NCBI GenBank assembly: GCA_025765615.1
Contig: JAIVFJ010000163.1
Coordinates: 84,463-148,462 of the forward strand
Origin: Zopfochytrium polystomum
Taxonomy: Eukaryota; Chytridiomycota; Chytridiomycetes; Chytridiales; Chytridiaceae
Reading direction: 5' to 3'
Length of the DNA: 64,000 nt
A program made the translations under genes and the position numbers. Each line of letters opens with the position of its first letter. Position 1 is the stretch's first letter. This document shows, piece after piece, positions 33,901 through 45,275 of this stretch. Under the pieces are notes generated by a model. The model was not told the origin of the DNA, did no database searches, and was given only the letters and a program-made list of their open reading frames with translations.

Positions 33901-34296
33901 AACGTGGGACGCTACTGGACTGTCCCGAGCCAGTCCTTCAACCCGGTTGACGGCCAACCATTTGGAAAACACCCAGCGAGACGCAGTCCGACATCACCAG
34001 CGTCACCCCTGCTGCAATCGAGGAGCATCACTGTTGTGCGACGAGGCGGGACAAAGCTGCAGGGTGTTGCGGACGAGTGCCCTCCCGCAGGGCACCCGGA
34101 TTGCGAGTACGGGGCTGGGTATGACGAGAAGATGTGCCGCCATGGTTGTGGAGAACTAGTCCAGCCTTTCATTCACGTTCCGTTTGACTGGGTGCAGCCG
34201 AGCGCATCTTCGAAGGATGGCTTTGTGAATGTTGTGCTGTTTGAGGAAGCCGGAGGGGACCCTTCAACTGTGTACTTAGCCAGAATGGCTGGCTGA
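30978..34296 (+). CDS. Plant-type GH35 beta-galactosidase, type II membrane anchored
   Basis: Nine exons (30978-31101, 31229-31404, 31477-31705, 31753-31978, 32040-32153, 32212-32472, 32528-32738, 32785-33618, 33673-34296) join in frame to 932 residues. The start codon sits in an ideal Kozak context (GCCGCCACCATGA). It hydrolyses terminal beta-galactose residues. Residues 1-57 are cytosolic, and about 58-76 form one membrane span (VVRYVMLILFVWVIIA) with no cleavage site. The catalytic barrel has TYVFWGIHEP, LRIGPYVCAEF, the acid/base Glu265 in QMENEY and the nucleophile Glu337 in TELWTGWF. Blocks HGGSNFGR, SYDYDAPMNEYG, DTTDYLWYIR, GKGIAWVNGRNVGRYW and CRHGCGE follow, as in plant BGALs. The intron after 31705 uses a GC donor (CAG|GCGAGT); using GT sites there would stop the frame. 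Confidence 0.93.
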
Positions 34297-34751
34297 ATGG
34301 TTTCACCTCAAAAAGGCTCTGCTCGGCGAACGAAGTTCCCAAAATCCTTTCAGTTGTTTTCCATCGTGCAAACGAAAAATTTCCAAAATTTTCAATTCGA
34401 ACAACGTTTCCATTTCCAAAGAAAACTAATCGGAAACTTGTTTTCGGAAATTTGAGTCCCCAGGCCCAGCCGACGCCGATGGAAGGCAGGTGACAAGTCA
34501 GGTCTGCAGTCAACTTCTATTTTTTTTTCTTCTCTCTGTCGATTGTCACACGTGGGGGCATAGTCCAACAGTGCCAACATGAATTTCCAAACTGAAGTTT
34601 TCTCCAATGACACCTGAAATGAGGGACACCCTGGTTGGAAATTTTTTTCCCTTTCAGTTCAGTCGACATTCTGCGCCCCAATCTTGGAAATCAACCTCTC
34701 GCTTCTCGCGAACAGGGCTTAAATCATTGTGTGTCTTTACCCAACCCACTG
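34297..34751. other. Intergenic between GH35 gene and LTR
   Basis: AT-richer than the flanking genes. A T tract lies at 34520-34529. No gene seen. The five bases CACTG at 34747-34751 next to the LTR are a possible target-site duplication, but I could not find the partner copy. Confidence 0.5.
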
Positions 34752-35026
34752 TGTTGTTTTGTAGCACTGCTGGTTCCTTTTGCAAAACAGATTCTTGGCA
34801 GAAAAACTATACTTTATTTTCATTTGATCAAAATATATACAAGGGAATGAGAAGCTCTGTCTGTAGTCCAGTGCTCGTCCAAATGGTGTGGCCAGTCAGA
34901 CAGACAAACAACCAGAATTGAAAGGTTGAACCAATCAATATGACTGCACAAGAATTCTGCATAATTTCTATGCAAATACGGAAGGTTGGCTAGTCATGCT
35001 ACTAGATTGGTAAGCATTCTCCAACA
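34752..35026 (-). mobile_element. Copia-type long terminal repeat (3' LTR)
   Basis: Read on the minus strand this 275-base segment begins TGTTGGAGAA and ends AAAACAACA, giving the TGTTG...CAACA termini usual for copia LTRs. It holds a TATATA promoter-like box (TTGTATATATTTTGATC) followed about 15 bases later by AATAAA, the normal order in an LTR. It is preceded on the minus strand by a G-rich polypurine tract. It lies just downstream of the pol remnant in the same orientation. The partner 5' LTR was not found in the window. Confidence 0.65.
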
Positions 35027-35034
35027 CCCCCCCG
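35027..35034 (-). mobile_element. Polypurine tract of copia element
   Basis: A G-rich run abuts the LTR start on the minus strand, the position where plus-strand DNA synthesis is primed in LTR retrotransposons. Confidence 0.5.
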
Positions 35035-35106
35035 CAATTTAGGGAGCGTGACCTGTTGATCAAATTCAATAATTGTCTCAACTTTATGGAACACTAAGTT
35101 GGAAAA

Positions 35107-37107
35107 CTAACCTCTGGAATTGCACCAGATCCATAAATGTCTCAAACAGAAAACCTTTTGAGTAAGGATAAAGCTGTGCCTAGAATTTTGTGATGTTGAG
35201 ACTTGCAACATCAGCTGCTTGAGATGCATCTTTGAATCCTCTGATTCCAAGTAGATCTCTGAGATGAAGAAATTGCTTAATCGGCAATGATTTTTGTCTT
35301 GAGAGATAGGAATCACACCTTTGGTGTGAAGTTGAAGTTCATTCCAGAGATTCCTTATCCACAATGCTTCTTTGCAAGCTTCAGTGGAACTGAGTGGAAT
35401 TGTTTTCTGTATAGTTGATGACCAACTTATTAAACATCCAAATACCATGAAAGCATAACCAGATCTTGATCTGCTTTTGGTTTCCTCACCATAGCTGGCA
35501 CCAGCATAACCAGTAGGTATCATGTTTTCAGGAATGGTTCCAATGGATTCTTCATCCCATGGTGAAAACATAAGAAGGTCATTGTTTGAAATGTAATGAA
35601 ACAATCCATAATCATAAGTTCTTCGCAAGTAGCGATAGATCCTACCTAGAGCAGTGAGATGCTGTTTGGTTGGACTTTGAACATATGACACTAATCTGCC
35701 AACAGAAAATGATAAATCTGGTCTTGTTTTATTTGCAAGGTATGCAAGTTTCATTAGAAACGATGCGTAGTGTGAAGTTTCTTGTGAATGCAATAATTCA
35801 CTTTCTTCATCATGTTTCCATTTTGATAACATGGGAGTTTCTTCACAGTTGTCAATTTGGATATCCCAAACTCCAATTTGTCGCAAAATCTTCCAGCATA
35901 TAGTCGTTGAACTAAAAATATGCCATGGTTGATTTGAAGTATTTCTACTTTTAATAACCAGTTTGCTTGACCCAAGTCAGTCATGATGTTCTTTCATTTC
36001 ATGTTTGAAAGTGTTGATGTAGATTTGGTCGGTTGAAGCAATCATGATATCATCAACGTACATAACTACAATGAGCAATTTGTTTCTTTGAAATCAAATT
36101 TAACCCAAGTTGATGGTTCACTCTTTAATGGTTTGTAACCATGAAGTTCAATGATGGCTTTAATTTTTAAATACCATTGTCTAGAAGATTGATGTAATCC
36201 ATAAAGACTTTGTTTCAATCGAATAATGCAGAGTTCCCCCCCTTCGATTGTAAACCTCAAATCCTTGTGGGCATTTCATGAAATTGTCCTCAACCAAGTC
36301 TCCATAGAGAAATGCGGTTGATACATCCATTTGTTCAATGCTCATATTCAGAGCCAATGAAAGGACTATCATGAGTCGAATGGTTTCTGCTTGTACTACT
36401 GGAGAGTAAGTCTCAGTATAATTTATACCTTGAACTTGTGTGAAGCCTTGGGCAACACTGCAAGCTCGAAATCTTTCAACAAATCCATTAGGTGTGATCT
36501 TTAGATCAAATACCCAACAAAATCCCAAAAGAACGTTGTTTGTTAATTGATTCTTGTCAACAATCTCATAAAGATCTTTGTCAGTCCAAGAATTAATTTC
36601 TCGAATCATAGCAGCAAGGAAGAAATGACCAAATGGTCCTTCTACTGTCTCTTTGATGTTTCCAATGTAAACATCAGATGCTTTGATTTTCAAACCTACT
36701 TCAGTTGGATAAACTGTTGGAGAAGGTTTAGGCCATTTAATTTTATCATGCAATGGATGATGAGGATTAAATAGCAAAATGGTTTCCTTCTTTTTACTAA
36801 GCAACGTGCAAAATTCTAGTTTTTCTCGGATGGCAACTCCGCCAAAATTCTCCTTCGTACCTTTCAACAGACATTGCAAATGCCCTCCAAAGACAGTCCG
36901 ACAGACAGAAGGGAGAGATGGACAGACGGATAACCGGCCAGGTTGTTGACCTTCCTTTTCCAGTTTTTCTGGTGAGTTTTTGATTGGGTAAATTAAGCCC
37001 CCTGCTCCGCTAATTGCAGTTAGGACGTTGTCAGTCTTAATTTTTTTTAGCTGATGTTGGTGCAGCTCATTAACGAACCAACAAAGTGCCAGTGAACATA
37101 CTTCCAA
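35107..37107 (-). pseudogene. Ty1/copia retrotransposon pol remnant (reverse transcriptase and RNase H)
   Basis: Three broken frames on the minus strand cover pol. At 37107-36181 the reverse transcriptase start shows LLGFCWVFDLKITPNG, FTQVQGINYTETYSPVV and the MDVSTAFLYGDL block. The catalytic MYVDD is readable near 36050 in another frame. At 35886-35107 comes the inter-domain and RNase H part with YLANKTRPDLSFSVGRL, RIYRYLRRTYDYGL and LSSTEACKEALW. Stops and frameshifts separate the parts, so it cannot encode a working polyprotein. Gag, protease and integrase are not seen. Codon use and AT content differ from the surrounding genes, as expected of a transposon insertion. Confidence 0.9.
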
Positions 37108-40100
37108 GATGATTGAGACCCAAAGGATTACCTGCAGATGAGTCCACCACGTTTCAAAGCTCCATTGGTGCTTTCAATCCCTTCTTCTTAGAAAGTGAGG
37201 AAAGTGTGTTTGTGGTGGGAGTATGAACACTATTTGATATTTCTTTCTGAATATCTTCATAATTTGTTGACCGGCACAGTGGGACTTCGCATTTCTGCTC
37301 AGTCTGTCAACTAGCATGTCTCAAACTTGGCACCTTCCCAATTGAAGGGAGCACTCTAACCACTGAGCAAGGGAGCCTTGTATCAGTAATTAGAATCAAG
37401 ACTGAGTCTTTCTGTCTGCAACATCGCCAATAATAAATCATAATAATAAATTAATAGTAAGTAGAGCTCAGAGGCAGACATACAGAGCCAGTCGGAGGCT
37501 GTATGAAAACCCAATAAATAATAAGAGAGTAGGAATCCAAGCCTAGTCACATTTTGCCAGTAAAACGCAGGTTGAGACAGGGTGGTAATCCTCACAATTA
37601 CCAGTTAAAAAGTGGGTATACACATATTTATTTGATGTCACAGGCTCAACTGCCTGTCGTCCTTACAGAATGGCATTAGGAAAAGGAGAAAAAGAAAGAA
37701 AAAAAAGGAAGAAAAATGAAAAGAAGGAAGACTGAAAAATTACTGACAAGGCAAAGCTGACAAGGGAGAAAAGATAAAAGATAAGAATCATTTACATGAT
37801 TACATACACAGATGAACAAGAGGGGGCTCCAAGGGTAATAAATAGACCCACGTAACGTAGGAGCCAAATAGCTCTTTCACTATAACAAAAAGATAATGAT
37901 TCTAATTGCGCTCATAAGTGGCAATTCTTCGCTACACCAGATTAAAATTAAGTGTACATAGTGGAAAAAATTATAAATATTAGAGAAACGACCAGAATCG
38001 ATTCCTCTTCTAGAAAGGTCATACATATGAAAATGTGCAATGTGTGGTACGGAATCATAGTAAAGTGAGAGCTGAAGAACCCAAACTATGACCAACACCT
38101 TACGTGAGATACTTGAGAATCTCATACTTCCTGAAGACTGAGACTGTGCCGACTGTATTTCCGCCCACACGGGGCTGTGTTGTGCACACCGCGCAGCGCC
38201 GGCTGGGTCCAACAACAGAAAAGATTCAAGAATAGGGAGGGAAAAGAAAAAGGAAGTTTGATGGGCTAACAAAAAAGTGAAATGCTTCGATTTGAACAAG
38301 CAAAACGAGACTTGGGGAAGTTCTGACATGGCGTTACTTTGGCGTAGCAAAACCAAGCATCTAAACCATTTTCACTCTGATATGAATGTTTTGATCAAAA
38401 GAGTCTGCTTACATTTCAATTCCCGATTTCAAAGGAATTGCAGAACAAAGGGAAATTATAATCAGCACTCTTTCGGTAACAGTCTACCCAAGTGAATGTG
38501 TGTTTGTGGGTGGTCCTTCTCCTTACTTGCAGAGGAAGAGAAAAACTCTGTTATGAATTTTTAATACATTATGATGAAACGCATACTATATAGTTGCTAG
38601 GTGAGCATGACTGGCACAGGGTAAAACCCTCTCCTATATTTTATCCGCTTGCGCAGAGGAGGAGGAGAAAATTGTTTGCACTTTTTTTCTGTTCCACTAT
38701 ATACTTGGAGTATTTGTCAACAGCGTGAGCCAGCGCCTGGGTCTGCATTGGCATTGGCTCTCTCTCCCCATGGGCATCATGTAGAATGATAACTACATTG
38801 TTTCGGCTTGGAATGCGAGGAGGGGCAGCGAGCAACTCAGTCTTTCACGGAGTGTAAGGGGGTGCTTTGCGTTGTGCAAAGTGCGAAGCTTGTAATCGAC
38901 TATCAAGCTGGACTATTTATATCTGGTGAATTTGTCTACGTCGCAATGAAGGAGCGAGGGTTTTCGGTTATAAATTACTGTAACCAAAGTACTTTCAAAG
39001 TTCAGCAATATCCCGAAAACTTTAGTTTGTGAAGTGAATTGATATCAAATTTGAAGTTGAGGGTAACTTGATATTATATTGAGGTGAAATCGACATGAGA
39101 AGCCAAAGTTTCGGGATAGTATGTTGTAAATTGAATTCATTAATTGCTGGTGGCAAGTTTTGCTCAGCAAACAAACACAAATCTCTTCTTCCGAGAAATA
39201 ATTTTTCTTGATTCAGTTTATGAACCAACTAGTTACACTGACGGAGAAACGGTCATCATTGGGCTTAAAAATCACTAAGTTATTCGCAATCCAGAAATTA
39301 CCGTATCGCCAAAAATAGTTCAGCTTCTGAACATATTGCTTTACAGGAAACTAACAAAGAAGCAACAAAGATAAGATACACAATTAATTGATTCTCATAC
39401 AAATCAAAGGATCAGCTGAACAATTCACGATAAGGAAAACAACAAACAAGAACAGAAGTGAGAAAGAATTTCGCAAAGTATAACTCTGAGCCTGCGGAAA
39501 CAAATTCCTCGCTCTCAAGCTTCAGGAAATGGTAGCAAACTCAATGAGCTTTTCCAACGAGCCACAAACTAAGCAAAACCACTTCGGGGAACACTCACAA
39601 AAGCTGCCATAACTAATTCCACAGGTGAAGCTCACGGGCGTGTTGATAAACCCTCCGCGGCGTGCTTAGCGTTTCACTTGGAACTCCAGGACGCCAAGGT
39701 TCTTCAGGAGAAAGCGACGGCTACGCTGTCCGCTCCCCGCATCAGGTGTAAGCCAGTCCCACGCGGGCGGATGCGGTTAAGGGGGAATTAAGAGTTGCTA
39801 AGCACTGGTCCGCGTATTAAGAGCAATTCCAGCGTTCATGGCTTAGAACATAAGAGATGAGATATGCTCGGATTCTCGTTCTGGACTGAAGGACGCGTCA
39901 GGCCAACATGAACAAATAGGGACATCAATAATATGAGAATCAAGAAGTTTTTCTTCTAAATTAAGAAACTCGGTTACCTGTCAACGCCTCGTTGCTCTAA
40001 CAACTCCAACTTCAACCTTCGGTCACTACAGTAACCTCAACAGGGCGGCTTTCAGTGTACCCCAAATATAAGGTTTCAGACCGTTGAGGATTTTTCGAGA

Positions 40101-41162
40101 TTGGGACTGGAAACGGATTTCGCCACGCTCCGTGGGCGGTGCGCCAGTATAGACCAACCGGTTTCCCAGCGGTAGAGGGGCCGGTCGCAAGAGGCGGGGA
40201 GAGGCGGGGAGAGGCGGGATCGGAACAGGTGGGGGGGAGAGAAGCGTTGTTCGGGAAACGAGAATGCCCGGTTACGCCCCCAAAGAAACAAAACGAAGCC
40301 AAGGCATAGTTATTGAGCTGTGACCTTGAAACTTTGTATATGATTAGAACAACTGACTTCCAAAAGGGCACCGGAAATAAATGCGTGCGCCGTAGGTTCT
40401 CAGGAGTTGCAAGGATACCCTGGACGGTTGACTCCTTCCATATGATTGACAATGAATCTGGAAGATATGAGAGCAGGCCACAATAAAAAGGAAGGCATTT
40501 CCTACTTGGGTTCCATTATTTCAAACCCCATTCATTAAGTGCTGGATCTAGCCCTCGTTTGCCTTCTTAATGTTTCTTTCGAAAGCCCTCCCCGCGTGAG
40601 GAGATGTCGCCCACCCCGAGTACTGCAACTGCTGCGGGCTGCCGCTGTGTGGTTCTTTGGATGCTATATGGTGCGGTGCAACTTTTGGAAATGGTGCTGC
40701 GAAAATTTTAGGGTTTTGGAAGCGTCAAAAAGTCACAGAGCTGAGGTCATTTGTGCATTTGCTCATGCAGACAGTACGGCAGATGTATCTGTCGCATTTT
40801 TCGTTTTGTGAGGGTTTTGTTCAATGAAGACCTACTTTCGTTCACATGAGAGGCGATGGATGACTTTCTAAGAAAAGGATTTTGGGGAGGTGTAGGCTGA
40901 CCTCGATATTTTTCAACCATCTCCAGGATGATTCCATTCATCGCTAACCCAAGCAAACAATTGGTAAAACATCAGCCTTTATTGTTTTGTTGTCACGATG
41001 AACAAGCTGGCGACATAACCCATTTGACCCCGCTTTGGCACATTTACTCAGTCAGCATAAATTTTGTTTAACCTCTGTTCATTTTGTGGCATAAAAAAAA
41101 AAAAAGCACACTTTTCAACATTTTCAGCCCCTTCGAGAGGGTACGACACCAATATTGCCAGA
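37108..41162. other. AT-rich gene-poor island
   Basis: Beyond the copia remnant this stretch has no supported gene. It holds a tRNA-like relic at about 37320-37379 and a GC-richer block at about 39640-40270 with three imperfect copies of AGAGGCGGGG at 40189-40218. Short ORFs are scattered without family features. Confidence 0.55.
37320..37379 (-). other. Degenerate tRNA-like sequence (tRNA relic or SINE head)
   Basis: The minus strand reads GGCTCCC, then TTGCTCAGTGGTTAGAGTGC, a very good tRNA D-arm and A box, then an anticodon-arm-like TCCCTTCAATTGGGA. The T arm is decayed (AGTTTGAGACA instead of GGTTCGANTCC) and no matching 3' acceptor strand follows. It is therefore not called as a functional tRNA. 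Confidence 0.35.
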
Positions 41163-44100
41163 TCAGGTAGACATTTCCACCTCCAGCCGATTCAACCGCG
41201 AAAGCACGTCCGACGGAATTCGGTACTGGATACTACCGGCACAAAGAACCACCACTCTTGCAAGGACTCGGAGCTCTTCAAACTGCTTTTGTTTCGCCGC
41301 AACACCGGGAACCCCCGAGGTCATAGATGCAGCAGCCCCTGCTTTTAACTGTCCGTAGAGCCCACGAAGGGTGGCCATCGCGAGCAAGAAAATCTGCGGC
41401 AGGCATCTCGCGACCAATGCGTCCCACCTGCTGCTTGACTCTGCCCACCGAGTCGCGACAGTGGCTAGCGCAGTCGGCACAGCCACTTCTGCTGATAGCG
41501 TGGAGGCAACAGCAGCGTCAAGAGGAAGTAGTCCTGTTGATCGAAGCAAGTCAAGTGCAGTCTCAAATCTCCCCGCGTCGTATTCAATCGTAAATCGGTA
41601 AAGCTTTGCCAACAGATGAGCTGTCTGCCAGCGAGGAATTGAAACACGCTTCAACACAGCAGGACGACGTTCATAGTGATCAAAGACCTCTAGCGCTTGA
41701 GGAGCCTCAGTAGTGCTCCTCTCACTGCTGCTGACTGCTGGCAGGCCAATCGCCAAACCGAGGGTTGCTGACGCATCTGGAGCACGCCGGCTTGTAATGG
41801 CCTCACTTAGTTGTCGAGACAGTATTCCCACTACTTCGTCATACTCCATGGCAAGATCAAACAGCTGAACAGCATCCACAAGCTTTCCCCGACGGTCAGC
41901 ATCTTCAGCTGCAGGTCGAATGATTCTGCGGACAAATTCGATCCGCCCTCCATTAATGTGAACCAGAGACGCCAGCTTTTCCATGGCGCCAGGTGTCCTT
42001 ACACCTAAACCTCCAGTGTCACGATCGTCTGCTTCAGCCACAGGGGCTTCGCCGACCAGCTTCGGAGACATGCCACTCTCTAAAAGTAGTTCGCGAAGAT
42101 GGGCATGCGTCACCTTTGTATACTCGCGCGATGCTCGTAGAGGCAAAAGTCCACCTGCACCAAAATGCCTTTCGTTTTGAGCTCGAGAACCGCCGACTTC
42201 TCCCATTGATATATCGTCATCTCCAATATTTGCATCATTCATTCCCAGTTCAGCGCCGAATATTCCAATTGTGGAAATGTAGTGAATCGCAATCAATGGA
42301 TCCGTTTGATAAAACGGGCGAATGTAGCTGTGAACAAGGCCAGCAAAGTGGAGATAGGCGATCTCAAAGGTACCAAGGCCACCGCCAGGTGCAGCTGGCC
42401 CATCAAGGGTTCGAGTGATAAGAAGGTCCATGCCGACATCTGCAAACTGCGGGCTCTCTGGGATTCGTAGCACCCCCATCGATGCAAGGGCGATTGCCAA
42501 GTGAACAGCCTCGACAATGAAGGGACGCTCCCCACCTCCACTGCCGATTGTTGCAAGATGAGCGACAGCCCGTTCAAACTCCCCACAGAGCATGAGTACA
42601 ATGAAATAAATGTGAGGATGGCGCCCATTTTGTGTGAAGTGGGCAGGTCCGAAACGCAACATGTTGCGAGACATATCACGAAGGGTGTAACGGTCTTGCA
42701 ATGAATCTTCCGGTCTTACATCTTCCTGTATAAGGCACAGCTGCAGCCAAAGATAGTCCTCCACTGACGGCGCTACTTCATTTGACTTTATCGATTTGAT
42801 GGACATTTCACATCGACCGACAATCTTGTAGACAGCCGCTTTAAACGGGTCACCTTTGGGGGTGTTTGCGCTGTCTGAAGAATGGGTCTGTCGAATCCGA
42901 CTGTTCCAGTCATCCAGAATCTCGCTACGAATGGCTGGAGAGAGCCGACCGTTCTGAATGTATTCGCGGAAATAGACCACAAACCGGGAGTCCGAGCCTT
43001 TCAATTCAGTTGAGAGGCTTTGAGCGTACTGAAGGGCTTCAGTACGCGATCCGCATCGAAGCAAATAATAAAGGTGTGCCCAATATGCCTTATTATTATA
43101 GAGCTCCAATCCCAGTTGCCTTATCCAATTTCCGTGCTTTTTGAATCTCAAATCAATAAACGCGTCGATTATGGTGTCAAGCGAGGGCACTCCACCAACA
43201 TGAACTCGGTTTTGCGAAACGATCTGTTGGATGTACTCCAAATAGTTTTCTTCGAAAAATCGACGACTACCCGCAAGGACTCGCTTACGGAACTTCACGG
43301 CATCATCTGACGACCCTCCATCCTGCTCGAGAGCACGATACTCGTGAGCGTGCGCAAGGAGAGGGACTTTGACCACAGAGCCACTCGTGACAAAGGATGG
43401 GTCGACGAACATATACTGTAACAACCTCCAGCTCTTCATTACTTGTGTCTGTATCAGGTCACCACGATCGAGACGCATTGACACATCGTACAAAGCACCA
43501 AGAAGGTCAAAAGACTTGCTTTCCAGTCTTCTGTGATTGAACAATTCAACAACTTGAGCATAGCTCTTGCTTTTAGCCATCATTTGCATGGATATTTTCC
43601 CCAGATCTAAACCTTTTCATGAGCCGAAAACAACCACCCTCGTGAATTTGTACAAACCATTCGATTGGGTAGACATCAATCCACCTGCTGTTGCTGTACT
43701 GCTGGCAATTCTAGATTCTGTAACAAATGTTAAATAATTAATTGAAACGCGAGCAAGTGGGCTTACGCTTGAACGGAGACGGTTGGAAAGACTTGGAACC
43801 GGAAATTTGTTGGTGTTGCCCCAGTTCTTCAAAAATTCGTTTCTTCGTCTTCTCCCAATCTCGGTGGAGGGTGCGTTCAAACCGTTCGTTGCAGTCTTTC
43901 AAGGTTTGGCGACGGCTCTCCTCAATAGCAGAGACAACTATATTCTCGTGTTCGACTTTTAAATGTCCATCAACATCAGTATCGAAAAGGCCGTCGGATG
44001 CGTCTGGGACTGCGACAGGGGCGGACGAGTTAATCAATGCCAGAGTGGCCGTCACTTTGTCTGCATCGAAGCCACGGTTCGCGAGAAGATATGCTGTGCG

Positions 44101-45131
44101 GGCATCGATTTGTCCAGGAGCGCCAACTGCGGATGATCCAGCGAGAGGACCGCCAGGAGTGCTGAAGTGACCTCCGACGGGGCTTGCAGCTCGTTGTGCG
44201 CCTAACCCAGGTCCTGCCATATTTGGTGTACCAAGCCCCTGCGACGAGAACTGAGTTCGAGGAAAAGGAGCTGGAGAGGACGTGGACGTGAACAAATCCC
44301 CTCCGCGGGATGACTTTGCGGATAGCTTCCGAGTCTGCAAGTCGATTTGATCGAGGCCTCGCTCGAGCTGAGGCATCGTGCCTGGAGCCACAATGTGCGA
44401 AGTGAGCTGCCGCGAAATTTCGAACAACTGCGTTGAATTGTGAATAACGTTAGACCATCGGACAAACGGGAGTGGACAGCACAATTTCTTCATCCACATG
44501 CACATGGCCATAACTAAGGCGATACCGACAACATCGCGGCATTTGTCGCAATATCGCCCAAAACGTTGTTTTGCCCAGTGTCGCCGTAGTATTATCGCGA
44601 GATTCTCGGTACCGAAGAAGGTTTAATCAAGTTATATCGGGGAAATCCAACCGCTGATCCGATGACCACGCGCGGAGCGGTTACTACTCGGCTATTGGAT
44701 CCGATACTGATCCAAGTCAATTATCGCGATATCGTGTGGATTTGAAACTTCAGGCAGAACCAAATGCGTCCTGGGACAGATCTCCAGGGCGGTACGTTTC
44801 CGTGACCAAAACGCATTCGGCTCCCCCGCGACGAGGGCACCAAAAAAGGCTGTCGTTCGCGTTTCGACTTGAGTGGAGGGAAGCCAACACCGCGAATCGC
44901 GATCGGCACAATCGCCATAATCACCATCATCCATCGTCATCGTTCGACAGCGCAATACTCGCTCGTTCGACTCTTGTAATAGCCAACAACCCCCCCACCA
45001 CCTCCCCCACATCCTCTCGCGTCCCCTCGCATCATATCCTCGAACGAGGCGGTTGTTACCTGGTTAAGATCGGGAAGCCCAGCAGTCGAGCCGGCCGACG
45101 CCGACGCCGATGCCGCAGTGCCCGGAGCCAT
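41163..45131 (-). CDS. NUP93: Nucleoporin NUP93/NIC96
   Basis: Four exons (45131-45060, 44427-43767, 43717-43685, 43606-41163) join in frame to 1,069 residues. It is a scaffold nucleoporin of the inner ring of the nuclear pore. The N-terminal part is a coiled-coil-like region (LFEISRQLTSHIVAPG, LERGLDQIDLQTRKL) with a Gly/Pro/Ser-rich linker, matching where NIC96 contacts the NSP1 complex. The long last exon is the alpha-helical solenoid; recognisable family blocks are NNKAYWAHLYYLLRCG, DPFKAAVYKIVGRCE, VEDYLWLQL, RHPHIYFIVLMLCGEFERAV and AYLHFAGLVHSY. It is longer than the roughly 820-840 residues usual for the family, mainly in linkers. The first intron, about 630 bases, is long for this genome, so a missed small exon is possible. 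Confidence 0.88.
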
Positions 45132-45275
45132 CGCCAGCAGGCCTTGTCAATCGTGCCTTTAGTTTTCTTTGCCCTCGGACAGGCTGTTTGGCAAAACTTT
45201 TGATTTTTATTTTTATTGTGGAACGAAAAGGGGGTCTCCTCAACTCCAACTTCACACCGCATCAATACATACAGT
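45132..45275. promoter_or_regulatory. Short divergent spacer upstream of NUP93
   Basis: Only 144 bases separate the NUP93 start from the ATG of the divergent oxygenase relic. It probably contains the NUP93 promoter or 5' leader. No distinct motif is identified. Confidence 0.4.

Noticed and set aside
37320..37379. Functional tRNA gene
   Set aside because: T arm and 3' acceptor strand do not pair; only the A box and parts of the arms are tRNA-like.
40012..40452. 146-codon minus-strand frame in the AT-rich island
   Set aside because: Composition changes along it and part is the translated AGAGGCGGGG repeat; no homologous motif and no ATG-supported gene structure.
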